Source: Elusimicrobiota bacterium
GTDB lineage: Bacteria > Elusimicrobiota > Elusimicrobia > UBA1565 > UBA9628
Assembly: GCA_028714015.1 (NCBI GenBank)
Contig: JAQTNG010000007.1
Span: 1 to 32,736 of the forward strand
DNA length: 32,736 nucleotides
Direction: 5' to 3'
Shown here: in pieces, positions 1 through 8,661 of the stretch
Numbering within the stretch: the first letter of the stretch is position 1
How the letters are laid out: each line of letters opens with the position of its first letter
The notes under the pieces: model-generated
The model's database searches: none
What the model was told of the DNA's origin: nothing
What the model saw: the letters and a program-made list of their open reading frames with translations, nothing else
Translations under genes and position numbers: made by a program

Positions 1-106
1 CGCGCGCCGAGGTCAGGCTGCGGTAGACGAGCTCCGGCTTGGCGCGGATCGTCGCGGCAAGGCGGATGTCACGGGTGGAGAGGCGGGGTTTTTCGGCGGA
101 CGGCAT
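1..106 (-). CDS. SRPBCC/AHSA1-like domain protein, N-terminal fragment
   Basis: The gene enters from the left edge on the minus strand, with its ATG at 106. Only about 35 residues are visible, beginning MPSAEKPRLSTRDIRLAATI and continuing with RAKPELVYRSLTSAR. A beta strand followed by A-x-P-E-x-V-Y-R-x-L-T is how SRPBCC (START-like, AHSA1) domains usually begin, so this is probably a ligand-binding or Hsp90-activator-like fold. The stretch is too short to say which subfamily. No signal peptide is seen, so it is likely cytoplasmic. It lies 50 bases downstream of the lipoprotein gene on the same strand and may be cotranscribed with it. Confidence 0.55.
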   Translation of the reverse strand, partial: MPSAEKPRLSTRDIRLAATIRAKPELVYRSLTSAR

Positions 107-156
107 TGGATTTTAGTGTAGCAGAGGACCCGCGGACGGGCCAGGGGTTGACAGCC

Positions 157-867
157 TCAGCGCGGACCGGGGACCCGCATCTTCGGGCCGCCGGGGCCCG
201 AGGTGAGCGGCATGAAGGAGCCCATCAGCCCGGCGAACTTGTCCAGAAAATTCTCGTAGCCCCGCTCCGTCGCGGGATAGGTCAGCACGTAGAAGCCGTT
301 CTCGGCGGGGACGACGACGTAGGCGTGCTTGCGCAGGACGAAGGCCTTGCCCGTCTTCGAATCGGCGCTGATGCCCCACTTGTTGGCCTCGGGGGCCGGC
401 ACGGCGGACTCGACCGCGAAAGCCCGGGCCTTGAGGCCGGACTGCTTGAGCGTGATCTCCGGGATGACCTCGGTATGCTTCGCGTTGTCGTAGGAGACCT
501 TGCCGTCGAGCGTCAGCAGGACGTATTCGGGGCCGTAAACCTGCTTGAGAATCTGCTTGATGAAATCGTCGGGACCGCCGTACATCTCGAGGCGGCCGTC
601 GGTCAGGCGATGGGGGCGGTACTTCTTGTACCAGCGCACGCTGAGGCTCGGCGCGCCGAGGTAGAAATCGGGATCGAAGGGGCCGATGAACGTCGCCTGG
701 GAGAAATCGTTGTCCTGCTGGTCGGTGATCACCTGCCAGCCCCACGGCACCGACACGGTGTAGTCCTTGTTGATCGACTCGTACGTGGCGTACTTGGGCG
801 GGTTGCAGCCGGCGGCGAGAGCCAGAAGGAGCAGGGCGGACAGACGGCGCGCGAGCGTGTTTTTCAT
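157..867 (-). CDS. Putative lipoprotein, PsbP/MOG1-like
   Basis: A 236-residue exported protein. The N-terminus has a basic n-region (MKNTLARRLS), a Leu/Ala-rich core and a lipobox L-A-A-G-C ending at Cys21, so it should be a lipid-anchored envelope protein. The mature part has alternating strands, for example YTVSVPWGWQVI near the start and GFYVLTYPATERGYENFLDK near the end. This pattern is seen in small PsbP/MOG1-type exported domains; that is a fold-level impression, not a firm family call. A possible -10 (TATACT on the minus strand, 885-890) lies 17 nt before the ATG. The only SD-like sequence, AAGAGG, abuts the start. The function is unknown. Confidence 0.75.
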   Translation of the reverse strand: MKNTLARRLSALLLLALAAGCNPPKYATYESINKDYTVSVPWGWQVITDQQDNDFSQATFIGPFDPDFYLGAPSLSVRWYKKYRPHRLTDGRLEMYGGPDDFIKQILKQVYGPEYVLLTLDGKVSYDNAKHTEVIPEITLKQSGLKARAFAVESAVPAPEANKWGISADSKTGKAFVLRKHAYVVVPAENGFYVLTYPATERGYENFLDKFAGLMGSFMPLTSGPGGPKMRVPGPR

Positions 868-915
868 CCTCTTAGCGAGTCCCGAGTATAACAGGACCGG
901 GCGGCGTTGTCCAGG

Positions 916-2787
916 TCATTCCTCGGGCTCGACCGGCGCGGGCAGGGCCTTGACCCGGGCCTCGGCCTCGCGAGCGGCCCCCTCGTTTCCGAGCTTGCGT
1001 TGGAGGGCGGCCAGGCGCGGCAGTATCTCCGCCTCGACCCGCGGCTCGTTGAGCCGCTGGGCCGACTCCACGGCGGAGTGATACGCGGCTCTGGCCTCCG
1101 GCAGGCGTCCCCGGGCCTCGAGAGCGAAGGCGTAGGCGGCCAGCAGCTCCGAGTCGCGGCGCAGGCGCGGGCGTTCGCGCGCGAGCTCGAGGTGGCGGTC
1201 GGCCTTGTCGGACAGGCCGAGCCGGCCCAACACGTAGGCCTTCCAGATCAGGGCCTGCACGCAGTCCGGCGCCTGGACGAGCCAGCGGTCGAGCTCCTCG
1301 AGCACCTTTCCGGCCGTGCGCTTGTCGGCGAGCAGGGGGTCGAGCGAGTCCGGCCACATCCTATTGGGGAAAACGAGGCGCCGCTCGGCCGGGACGAGCC
1401 AGGCGTTCTCGCCGGCCCTCTTTAAATAGACCAACGCGCGGTCGTCGGCGTAGACGAGGGCCCAGTTGGGATCCTCGTCGATGATGCGCGCGGGCGCGCC
1501 CGCGCGGTGGTTGTGCACCACCGCGTAGTCGAAGCGGTACACCATGTCGAGCTGGCGAAACAGCCGCGGCCAGGCCGCGGCCTCGCGCTTGAACGCGGCC
1601 GGGTACACCCCCGGACGCGCATCCACGAAGACGGGCCGCTCGGACAGTCCGATCAGCTCGGCGCCCGTCTCGGGCTCGTTGAACATGCGGCCGCGGACCG
1701 AGTTCGACTTCAGGTAGTGCGCCGCTCCCCCGAGGACGGGCGAGCCGTAGCCGCGCGTGCGCGACAGCGGCGCCGCCACGAAGTGCTGGTAGCCCGCGAG
1801 CAGGAACCCGGCGAACACCGCCCAGCGCATCACCCGCGGCCAGGTGTCGGCCCGGGCCTTGAGCCAATGCCCGAGCGCCAGCGCGATGACCGGGCAGGCC
1901 GCGAGTATCGCCAGCGGGCGCAGGCCCGGCAGGACGAACGAGAGGGCGATGACGGTCGCCGCGGCCACGGTCGTCACGAATTCCTGCTGGAGCGTGTACC
2001 AGCATGAGGCCAGCCCCGCGACCGCGAACAGCGTATAAAGGGAAAGCCAATCCGCCGGCCAGCCGCCGACGACCGTGGTCGCGTCCGCGAACGTGCGGCC
2101 TATAATGGACCAGCCGAGCGGGTTCCAGGCGATGGTCAGCACGCAGACGGCGAGCGTCGCCCAGTAGCCGAGGCGCTCGCGCGCGGTGGTGCGCAGGGAG
2201 GCCTTGAACACCTTGAGCCCCACGAGCCACAGCGCGAGCAGCGAGGACGCGCCGTGCGTGTTCGCCCACAACGCGGTCAGGGCCGCCGCGGCCGCTCCCT
2301 GCCACCAGCGGAAGCGGTGGCGAGGACGCAGCAGGCGGATGAACAGCGCGAAGAACAAAAGGTCGAGGACCGCCGGCGCCTCCACGAGACCGGTCCAGCC
2401 CGCGCAGGCGCCGAGCGCCAGCAGCGACGCCGCCGCGAGCGGGCTGCCGTGGTTGATCGGCAGCAGGAGCGCGAAGGCGGCGGCCGCCGCGAGGCTTTTC
2501 ACGAGCACGACGGCCGTCACGCCGCCGATCTGATCGAGCTTGGCCGCGGCGACATCGAAGAGCCAGGAGTCCGTCGTCCACGCGCCGTCCGCCGAGCCGT
2601 AGCCGAACGGGTCCGTCCGGGGCAGCCGGTGCTCGGCGATGATTTTCGCGCCGGTCTTCAGATGGATCCAGGTCTCAGGCGCGTGCACCGAGCGCCAGCC
2701 CAGCGCGAAGACGAACGCGAAGAGCAAAGTCTCGAGAGGCCAATGAGGGTGGTGCGGTTTTTCGTGCGGGTGCGCGCCGTGCTTCAT
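916..2787 (-). CDS. Polytopic membrane protein with C-terminal TPR-like region
   Basis: A 623-residue protein. A His-rich cytoplasmic N-terminus (MKHGAHPHEKPHHPHWPLE) is followed by about ten hydrophobic segments over roughly residues 18-345. After these comes a soluble region of about 280 residues, whose last 160 are helical with Leu/Ala-rich repeats (LDRWLVQAPDCVQALIWKAY; LAAYAFALEARGRLPEARAA) typical of TPR units. The first loop contains WIHLKTGAKI and LPRTDPFGYGSADGAW, a layout seen in uncharacterised bacterial integral membrane proteins that resemble GT-C glycosyltransferases. A transferase role is possible but not shown. A -10 candidate TAGGAT (2797-2802, minus) sits 9 nt before the ATG with no Shine-Dalgarno, so the mRNA leader would be very short. 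Transcribed divergently from the acyl-CoA dehydrogenase. Confidence 0.8.
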   Translation of the reverse strand: MKHGAHPHEKPHHPHWPLETLLFAFVFALGWRSVHAPETWIHLKTGAKIIAEHRLPRTDPFGYGSADGAWTTDSWLFDVAAAKLDQIGGVTAVVLVKSLAAAAAFALLLPINHGSPLAAASLLALGACAGWTGLVEAPAVLDLLFFALFIRLLRPRHRFRWWQGAAAAALTALWANTHGASSLLALWLVGLKVFKASLRTTARERLGYWATLAVCVLTIAWNPLGWSIIGRTFADATTVVGGWPADWLSLYTLFAVAGLASCWYTLQQEFVTTVAAATVIALSFVLPGLRPLAILAACPVIALALGHWLKARADTWPRVMRWAVFAGFLLAGYQHFVAAPLSRTRGYGSPVLGGAAHYLKSNSVRGRMFNEPETGAELIGLSERPVFVDARPGVYPAAFKREAAAWPRLFRQLDMVYRFDYAVVHNHRAGAPARIIDEDPNWALVYADDRALVYLKRAGENAWLVPAERRLVFPNRMWPDSLDPLLADKRTAGKVLEELDRWLVQAPDCVQALIWKAYVLGRLGLSDKADRHLELARERPRLRRDSELLAAYAFALEARGRLPEARAAYHSAVESAQRLNEPRVEAEILPRLAALQRKLGNEGAAREAEARVKALPAPVEPEE

Positions 2788-2796
2788 GACGGGCCT

Positions 2797-2862
2797 ATCC
2801 TACAAAATCGGCCGCCCTCGGCCGCGGATTCGCTACAATGCGCTTCACGGCCGCATTCGGAG
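2797..2862. promoter_or_regulatory. Divergent promoter region between membrane protein and acyl-CoA dehydrogenase
   Basis: The 83-base gap holds a minus-strand -10 hexamer TAGGAT (2797-2802), 9 nt before the membrane-protein ATG. It also holds a plus-strand -10 hexamer TACAAT (2834-2839), 31 nt before the dehydrogenase ATG. The plus transcript has a normal leader with a GGAG Shine-Dalgarno core (2859-2862) about 8 nt before the ATG; the minus transcript would be nearly leaderless. No clear -35 hexamers are visible. Confidence 0.5.
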
Positions 2863-2870
2863 AATAAAAC

Positions 2871-4022
2871 ATGGATTTCGAGCTCAGCGACGCCCAGAAG
2901 GACATCCGCGACACGGTCCGGAAGTTCGCGGAAGCCAAGATCAAGCCGCTCGCCCACGAGCTCGACGAGAAAGAAGAATTTTCAGTCGAGCTGACCCGTC
3001 AGCTCGGCGCGCTCGGCGTGTTCGGCCTGATCGTCCCCGAGGAGTTCGGCGGCTCGGGCCTCGACTACACCTCCTACTGCATCGCCGTCGAGGAGCTCGC
3101 GCGCGTGGACGGCTCGCAGGCCGCGACCGTCGCCGCCGGCGTCTCTCTCGGCGTGGCCCCGATGCTCTACTTCGGCACCGACGAGCAGAAGAAACAGTGG
3201 CTGCCGAAGCTCGCCGCCGGCGAGCAGCTCTTCGCCTTCGGCCTCACCGAGCCCGACGCCGGCAGCGACTCGCGCGGCTCGCGCACGAAGGCGGTCAAGA
3301 ACGCCGACGGCACCTGGACGATCGACGGTTCGAAGATCTTCATCACCAACGGCTCCAACGAGCTGACCGGCGGCGTGATCGTGCAGGCCGTCAGCGACCG
3401 CAACGCGAACGGCGACCCCGAGTTCACCTGCTTCATCGTGCCGAAGGGCACGCCCGGCTTCACGGCCAAGCGCATGCACAAGAAGCTGATGTGGCGCGCC
3501 AGCGACACGGCCGAGCTGTATTTCGACAAGGTCACGGTTCCCGACTCGGCCATCCTCGGCAAGCGCGGCACCGGCTCGCGCCAGATGCTCAAAACGCTGG
3601 ATTCCGGCCGCCTGTCCATCGCCGCGATGGGCCTCGGCTGCGCGCAGGGGGCCTACGAGCTCGCGCTGGCCTACGCGCAGAAGCGCGTCCAGTTCGGCAA
3701 GCCGCTCTCGCGCTTCCAGGCGATCAGCTTCAAGCTCGCCGACATGGCGATGAAGATCGAGCATGCGCGCGTGTTTTTATACAAAGCGTGCTGGCTCCGG
3801 GACACGAAGCAGCCGTTCGGCAAAGAGTCCGCGATGGCCAAGCTGTACTGCTCCGAGGTCGCCCAATGGGTCGCCAACGAGGCCGTCCAGATTCACGGCG
3901 GCTACGGCCTCATGAAGGAATTCGACGTCGAGCGCTTCTACCGGGACCAGCGCCTGCTCCAGATCGGCGAGGGCACGTCCGAGATCCAGCGCCTCGTGAT
4001 CTCCCGCGCGATCGGCTGTTGA
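2871..4022 (+). CDS. Acyl-CoA dehydrogenase
   Basis: A 383-residue flavoprotein of normal length for the short/medium-chain acyl-CoA dehydrogenase family. It would oxidise an acyl-CoA to the trans-2-enoyl-CoA and pass electrons to an electron-transfer flavoprotein. The N-terminal helical domain (about 1-115) is followed by the family signature AFGLTEPDAGSDS at 122-134. A central beta domain and a C-terminal helical domain follow, with GYGLMKEFDVERFYRDQ and IGEGTSEIQ. Glu367 in the latter is at the position of the catalytic base in medium-chain and short-chain enzymes. The ATG has a GGAG site upstream. Its stop overlaps the TTG start of the following cupin (TTGA), so the two are translationally coupled. 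Substrate chain length cannot be read from the sequence. Confidence 0.95.
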   Translation: MDFELSDAQKDIRDTVRKFAEAKIKPLAHELDEKEEFSVELTRQLGALGVFGLIVPEEFGGSGLDYTSYCIAVEELARVDGSQAATVAAGVSLGVAPMLYFGTDEQKKQWLPKLAAGEQLFAFGLTEPDAGSDSRGSRTKAVKNADGTWTIDGSKIFITNGSNELTGGVIVQAVSDRNANGDPEFTCFIVPKGTPGFTAKRMHKKLMWRASDTAELYFDKVTVPDSAILGKRGTGSRQMLKTLDSGRLSIAAMGLGCAQGAYELALAYAQKRVQFGKPLSRFQAISFKLADMAMKIEHARVFLYKACWLRDTKQPFGKESAMAKLYCSEVAQWVANEAVQIHGGYGLMKEFDVERFYRDQRLLQIGEGTSEIQRLVISRAIGC

Positions 4023-4498
4023 AAAAAGAGCTCATCGAGGCTTACGGCCTGGCGCCCCACCCCGAGGGCGGCTTCTTTAAGGAAACGTACCGCAGCGCCG
4101 AGAAGATGACCACGCGCGGAGGCGTCTCGCGCCCGATCTCGACGGGCATTCTCTTTCTGCTGCCCGAGGGCGAAAAATCCCGCCTTCACCGCATCAAGTC
4201 CGACGAGCTGTGGCACTTCCACCTCGGCGGCGCGCTGCGCCTGACGCAGATCTCCCCCGAAGGCACGGTCACGGACGTCCTCCTCGGCCCGGACTACAAG
4301 AAGGGCCACCTCCTCCAGCATGTCGTGCCCGCCCGCCACTGGTTCGGCGCCGAGCCCGAGCCCGGCGCGGGCTTCTGCTTCGTCGGCTGCACGGTCGCGC
4401 CCGGATTCGACTTCGACGACTTCGACCTCGGACCGCGGGCCACCTTGCTCGCGCGCTTCCCCGACGCGCGCGAGACCGTCCTGCGCCTGACCGACTAG
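4019..4498 (+). CDS. DUF985 (cupin_5) family protein, TTG start
   Basis: A 159-residue single-domain protein. It begins KKELIEAYGLAPHPEGGFFK and has ETYRS, LHRIKSDELWHFHLGG and the late motif GCTVAPGFDFDDFDLG, all hallmarks of the DUF985 cupin family (usual length about 160). The H-x-H pair in ELWHFHLGG is the likely metal or ligand site of the cupin barrel. No ATG gives a complete domain. The TTG at 4019-4021 overlaps the dehydrogenase stop as TTGA and places the first residue where family members start. The reading frame is open far upstream, but that extension is antisense-style shadow within the dehydrogenase. The family has no settled biochemical role; some members are described as RmlC-like sugar-binding cupins. 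Confidence 0.88.
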   Translation: MKKELIEAYGLAPHPEGGFFKETYRSAEKMTTRGGVSRPISTGILFLLPEGEKSRLHRIKSDELWHFHLGGALRLTQISPEGTVTDVLLGPDYKKGHLLQHVVPARHWFGAEPEPGAGFCFVGCTVAPGFDFDDFDLGPRATLLARFPDARETVLRLTD

Positions 4499-4584
4499 GC
4501 CCGCGCAAACGACGATAATTCCTAGGCCATCGGACCCGGGTGAAATAGGGCCGAATGCCTCCTTCTAATTCCGGCGGGCGCCCT

Positions 4585-4590
4585 TATAAT
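4585..4590 (+). promoter_or_regulatory. -10 box TATAAT of the MFS gene, leaderless spacing
   Basis: A consensus TATAAT ends 6 nt before the ATG at 4597. Transcription would begin about 6-7 nt after the hexamer, at or next to the start codon. No Shine-Dalgarno sequence lies between. Further upstream, 4521-4555 holds CCTAGGCC and ATAGGGCC, which loosely recall the promoter cassettes before 13606 and 17541. Confidence 0.65.
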
Positions 4591-4596
4591 GAGCGC

Positions 4597-6831
4597 ATGA
4601 GGCATCTCCGCCGGGCGCTCGCGCTCCTTCTTTCCATCTCCCTCGGCGCGTCTCCCGCCTTAGCGCAAGTTCAATCGGTCCACATCTCGGTTCCCTCCGC
4701 CGCCGGTATTTCAGGCGCCGCAGGCGCAAGCTCCAACGCTTCGCTCACGGGAACGCCGGTCTTCGCAACGACGCCCTCTTCGTTGTTGTCGTTGTCATTA
4801 TCCCCCTCTCTATCCGCCCCTTCCGTTTTTTCCTTCACGCAGCCGGTCTCCCTGAGCGCCGCTCCAAGCATTGCCGCTGCCGTTCCGTCCGCTCTCAAGC
4901 CCGTCTTCTCCGCAGCCCCCAAGCCCGTTCAAGCCACGGCCGCGGCGTTGGCTTCAATCCAGCTCGCCGCCTCGAAAGCCGTCGAAGGCCTTTCCAAGGC
5001 GTCCGGCGATTCGGCCAGCTCCAAAGCCTCCGCTCAATTCTCCGCGCTGATCGCCGAGCCGCTCTCCTCCCCCTCTTCCACCGACGAGGCCCTCGCCCCC
5101 GCCGCCGGAAAGATGGGCGACCTGTCGTCGCCGTCGGGCCTCGCCGCAAGGACCCTCTCCGCCCCCGCCGCCGAGGACAAGGCCGAGCCCCCCTCGCCGA
5201 AAAAGGCCGGAATCACCCAGGTCTTCAAGGACCCCGAGCGCAACAAGGCCTTCTGGCGCTACGTCGGCGGCTACAGCATCTTCCTCTTCGGCTACGAGAT
5301 GTACGTCGTCGGGCTGCCGTACCTGATCTCGGCGATCACGCGCAATTCGCTCAGCGAGAACCACGACGCGCGCGCCGCCGATCAGGAAGCGCTCAAGACT
5401 TTGGTCCGCTCGAACCGCTCGCTGGCCCGCATCGCGCACTGGGTCGCGCAGGGCGTCAGCTACGTGACGATCCCTCTCTTCACCCGCGGCATCGAGAAAG
5501 ACGGCCCGAAGAAGTGGCTCGTGCGCTCGATGCTCGGCCGCGCCGCCGTGCTCGCGGGCATCGCCGGCTTGTTTTTCGCGACGGGCCTGCTCAGCGTGAC
5601 GGGCTCGCTGTGGGTGTTCCTCGGCCTCGTCGCGTTGCAGTCGTTCTTCCAGGGCGTCGCGGTGACCTTCGAGGGCGCGGCCACGACGCGCATCATGGGC
5701 GACTCGACCGTCACGAGCGAGGAGCGCACCAAGGCCAACTCGATTCTGACCTTCATCGCCGCGATCTTCGCGATCGTCGCGCCCGTGATCGCGGGCCAGA
5801 TCGCTCAGATCGGCCCGGTGATGGGCAAGACCGGCGTCGGCGGCGCCGTGATCTACTCGATCTACGCCGGAACCATCGCGCTCGCCGCTTTGGTCTACGC
5901 CTCGATCAAGATGATCGGCGGCGCGAAAAAGACGGACGCGGCGCAAAAGCCCGGCGAGGAAACCGCGCAGGCGCCGGCCCCGAAGGGAATCGGCGGCACG
6001 CTCAAGGGCCTGTGGCAGTCCATCAAGGACGGCACGAAGATCGTCGTCAAGGACCGCTTCCTGCGCACCTTGCTGCTGATGTCGATGGTCACCTCCTTGT
6101 TCTCCGATCCTCTCGTGTTCAACGTCCTCCCCGAGTACATCGAAGGCCTCGTCGCGAAGAACCCCGGCTCGATCGGCGCGATCATGAACATCCCCGGCCT
6201 CGGCTGGATACTCAAGTCGCTGACCGCGACGCCGATGGGCAATTTCGCGATGATGATGGTGATGGCGAGCGTGGGCAGCATCGTCGCCTCGCTGCTCATC
6301 AAGCCCCTCACGAAGCTTTTCCAGAAATTCGGCTTCAAGACCGACGAGGCTCTCACCATCCCGTTTTACGTCCTGGCCGCGCTGGAAGCTCCCTTATTCC
6401 TGCTGATGATCAACACGCCGACGATGCTCGGCGCCGTCGCGCTGTACGGCCTGCAGTCCCTGGTCGTCGGCTTCATCGGCATCGCGATCCAGGGCCTGTA
6501 CCAGAAGAACCTCGGCGGTCAGAAGGACGAGAACGTCAACAAGATCCTCGCCGCGCAGTCCTTGCTCGGCATCGCCGCCGCGATCGTCTCGACCTACGTC
6601 TACGGCTTCGTCCTCAAGGACATCTCGATCGCGACCTCGCTGACGATCGCCGCGATCGCGACCGGCGTGATGGCGCTGCTGCGCCTCGCCGCGCCCTTCC
6701 TGTCCTTCTCCAAGGCCTCGCGCCGCCCGCCGGCCGAGCCGGCCGCCGACGCGCCCGCGCCGCCCGCTCACGCCAAGCCTCCGTCCGGCGACCACCACGG
6801 GCCGAACTCGATCCTCTCCACCCATCTGTAA
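4597..6831 (+). CDS. MFS transporter with exported Ala/Ser/Pro-rich N-terminal extension
   Basis: A 744-residue protein in three parts. Residues 1-23 form a signal peptide (MRHLRRALALLLSISLGASP, then ALA, cut before Gln24). Residues 24 to about 204 are a low-complexity Ala/Ser/Pro/Thr-rich region with LSLSPSLSAPSVFSF and SLSAAPSIAAAVPSA. From about 205 an MFS-like permease follows with around twelve hydrophobic segments, a central hydrophilic loop (GGAKKTDAAQKPGEE) and a Pro-rich tail. The start at 4597 is preferred over the in-frame ATG at 4555 because it begins the signal peptide and sits 6 nt after a TATAAT box. The substrate cannot be inferred. A cleaved signal peptide before a permease is unusual: it would place the extension in the periplasm and demand an out-facing start of the first helix, unless the signal stays uncleaved as an anchor. 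Confidence 0.82.
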   Translation: MRHLRRALALLLSISLGASPALAQVQSVHISVPSAAGISGAAGASSNASLTGTPVFATTPSSLLSLSLSPSLSAPSVFSFTQPVSLSAAPSIAAAVPSALKPVFSAAPKPVQATAAALASIQLAASKAVEGLSKASGDSASSKASAQFSALIAEPLSSPSSTDEALAPAAGKMGDLSSPSGLAARTLSAPAAEDKAEPPSPKKAGITQVFKDPERNKAFWRYVGGYSIFLFGYEMYVVGLPYLISAITRNSLSENHDARAADQEALKTLVRSNRSLARIAHWVAQGVSYVTIPLFTRGIEKDGPKKWLVRSMLGRAAVLAGIAGLFFATGLLSVTGSLWVFLGLVALQSFFQGVAVTFEGAATTRIMGDSTVTSEERTKANSILTFIAAIFAIVAPVIAGQIAQIGPVMGKTGVGGAVIYSIYAGTIALAALVYASIKMIGGAKKTDAAQKPGEETAQAPAPKGIGGTLKGLWQSIKDGTKIVVKDRFLRTLLLMSMVTSLFSDPLVFNVLPEYIEGLVAKNPGSIGAIMNIPGLGWILKSLTATPMGNFAMMMVMASVGSIVASLLIKPLTKLFQKFGFKTDEALTIPFYVLAALEAPLFLLMINTPTMLGAVALYGLQSLVVGFIGIAIQGLYQKNLGGQKDENVNKILAAQSLLGIAAAIVSTYVYGFVLKDISIATSLTIAAIATGVMALLRLAAPFLSFSKASRRPPAEPAADAPAPPAHAKPPSGDHHGPNSILSTHL

Positions 6832-6838
6832 TAAAACG

Positions 6839-6873
6839 GCCCCGCGGCCGAATTAAGGCTGGCCTCGCGGGGC
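6839..6873 (+). terminator. GC-rich hairpin after the MFS gene
   Basis: GCCCCGCGGCC (6839-6849) and GGCCTCGCGGGGC (6861-6873) form a strong stem with one interruption around an 11-base loop, starting 8 bases after the MFS stop. The downstream tract GTGTTATTGT is only weakly T-rich, so this is a probable rather than certain intrinsic terminator. Confidence 0.55.
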
Positions 6874-6915
6874 GTGTTATTGTAAGACTATGGCGTAAGC
6901 GCGCTTTCCTTGCCC

Positions 6916-7191
6916 ATGCATAAACTCGAAATCGACCACCCGCAGCAGGACCAGATCGTGACCTCGCCGATCTACACGATCCGCGTCGACGGGCCGGAGA
7001 CGCTCGCGTCGCTCGAGGTCTCGGTCGACCGCGGCCCGTGGCATGCCTGCCGCCGCGCCTGCGGCTACTGGTGGTACGACTGGGCCGGTTACGACGGCGG
7101 CGAGCACATTCTCGTCGCGCGCGGCCAGAACCGCGACGGCTCCCCCGTCGGCTCCACGCCGCGGCGCTTCACCGTCGCCTTCCGCAAATAG
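6916..7191 (+). CDS. Small Ig-like beta-sandwich protein
   Basis: A 91-residue protein starting MHKLEIDHPQQDQIVTSPIY. It has strands IYTIRVDGPETLASLEVSVD, then a stretch with RGPWHACRRACGYWWYDWAG and GEHILVARGQNRDGS. This resembles a single bacterial Ig-like domain, of the kind that follows sugar-binding or oxidoreductase domains (D-G-P-W, Y-W-W, H-x-L-x-A-R are typical). No signal peptide or membrane segment is visible, so the location is unclear. The ATG at 6916 is chosen over an upstream in-frame TTG; no good ribosome site is seen for either. It stands alone between the MFS hairpin and the diheme cytochrome. The function is not known. Confidence 0.65.
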   Translation: MHKLEIDHPQQDQIVTSPIYTIRVDGPETLASLEVSVDRGPWHACRRACGYWWYDWAGYDGGEHILVARGQNRDGSPVGSTPRRFTVAFRK

Positions 7192-7251
7192 TCGCCTTCC
7201 CGTCACGACATACTGACGCCCCCGTCGTGGACCTCGCGCGCCCTACTTGCC

Positions 7252-7257
7252 TATCCT
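7252..7257 (+). promoter_or_regulatory. -10 box TATCCT of the diheme cytochrome gene
   Basis: TATCCT ends 6 nt before the ATG at 7264, with no Shine-Dalgarno between. It has the same leaderless geometry as several other genes in the window. Confidence 0.45.
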
Positions 7258-7263
7258 TCGCGC

Positions 7264-8649
7264 ATGAGACACCACCTCCACGCCTTGAGCCGCCTCTTCG
7301 TCCTCCTCCTTCTCGCCGCGGCCCCGGCCTCCTTCGCGGCCGACGCCGATAATTCCCCCACGCCCAAGGACTTAAAGGGCTTCGCCGAGACCAAACGCTG
7401 GTTCTCCGAGCACCGCAAGGAATTCGCCGAGCGCCAGGGGCTCATGCTCAAGCGGCGCTACGACCTGTCGGACCACCCGGCGCAGGACGCCGTCATGTCC
7501 CGCGGCAAGAGCCTCCAGCAGGGCGTGCGCGCGAAGCTACCCGCGGGCATCTCCTGGGACGACTTGGCGAAGATGACGCCCGAGGACATCCGCAGGCGCG
7601 ACGCCTTCCCCGAGGGCTACATGCCGCTTCCCTTCCCGAACCATCCCGAGGGCGGCATGCTGTTTCCGCGCATGGAGATCGACGAGATCAAGAAGCAGGA
7701 GGGCCGCGACCTCGAGCGCTTCGACCTCGACTTCGACCTCCCCGAGCATTTCCTCCCCGAATTCCCGCCGGCGATGTTCCTGACCACGCGCCCCGACCTC
7801 GGCGACGTGTCGAAGGGCAAGCTGCTCACGATCGACAACTACTACGAGCTCATGGACGGAATCCTGAACCCGAAGCAGCTCGACGGCCTGCGCCTCCTGC
7901 TCACGCCGTTTCCCCAGCAGCAGTTCAACGCGACCGACGACCGGCGCGTCGGCCGCCCCAGCCTCGGCGTGACCTGCTTCGACTGCCACGCCAACGGCGG
8001 CACCAACGGCGCGACGCATCTCGTCGGCGACATCCGCCCTCAGGAGTTCCGCCACCGCATCGAGGCGCCGGCCCTGCGCGGCGTGAACATACAGCGCCTG
8101 TTCGGCTCCCAGCGGGCGCTGAAGACCGTCGAGGATTTCACCGAGTTCGAGCAGCGCGCCGCCTACTTCGACGGCGACATCGGGCTCGCGGCGAAGAAGG
8201 GCGTCAACGTCCCCGACCGCGCCTCGCAGGTCCACCACATGGCCGAGTTCCAGGAGCTGCTCGACTTCCCGCCCGCGCCAAAGCTCGGCGTGGACGGGAT
8301 GATGATCCCGGCGAAGGCCTCGCCCGCGGAGCTTCGCGGCCAGGGGCTGTTCTTCGGCAAGGCCAAGTGCGCGGAGTGCCACGCTCCGCCGTACTACACC
8401 GACAACACGATGCACGACCTGAAGGTCGAGCGCTTCTACAAGCCGCGGCTCATCCGCGGCATGATGGCGTCGGCCGACGGCCCGATCAAGACCTTCCCGC
8501 TGCGCGGCATCAAGGACACGCCGCCGTACCTGCACGACGGGCGCCTGCTGACGCTCGACGACACGGTGCGGTTCTTCAACCTCGTGCTGGAGACCAAGCT
8601 CACGCCTCAGGAAGAGGCGGACGTGACGGCGTTTCTGAAGGCGCTGTAA
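7264..8649 (+). CDS. Secreted diheme cytochrome c peroxidase/MauG-like protein
   Basis: A 461-residue exported protein with a signal peptide (RLFVLLLLAAAPASFAA, about residues 11-26). It has two c-type heme motifs, CFDCH at 238-242 and CAECH at 369-373. The region after the second heme (FPLRGIKDTPPYLHDGRLLT, then LDDTVRFFN and LTPQEEADVTAFLKAL) is the typical C-terminal half of bacterial diheme peroxidases and MauG-like enzymes. Such proteins reduce peroxide or oxidise a partner using electrons from periplasmic cytochromes. The first 230 residues are longer than in classical CcpA and have no heme motif. It faces the octaheme operon tail to tail, so the two may share an electron-transfer context, but cotranscription is impossible. 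Whether it is a true peroxidase cannot be decided from sequence. Confidence 0.85.
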   Translation: MRHHLHALSRLFVLLLLAAAPASFAADADNSPTPKDLKGFAETKRWFSEHRKEFAERQGLMLKRRYDLSDHPAQDAVMSRGKSLQQGVRAKLPAGISWDDLAKMTPEDIRRRDAFPEGYMPLPFPNHPEGGMLFPRMEIDEIKKQEGRDLERFDLDFDLPEHFLPEFPPAMFLTTRPDLGDVSKGKLLTIDNYYELMDGILNPKQLDGLRLLLTPFPQQQFNATDDRRVGRPSLGVTCFDCHANGGTNGATHLVGDIRPQEFRHRIEAPALRGVNIQRLFGSQRALKTVEDFTEFEQRAAYFDGDIGLAAKKGVNVPDRASQVHHMAEFQELLDFPPAPKLGVDGMMIPAKASPAELRGQGLFFGKAKCAECHAPPYYTDNTMHDLKVERFYKPRLIRGMMASADGPIKTFPLRGIKDTPPYLHDGRLLTLDDTVRFFNLVLETKLTPQEEADVTAFLKAL

Positions 8650-8661
8650 GGCGCGGAAAAA

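Noticed and set aside
2786-4018. Long in-frame upstream extension of the DUF985 cupin
   Set aside because: It is an Arg-rich shadow frame of the acyl-CoA dehydrogenase. The family start matches the TTG at 4019.
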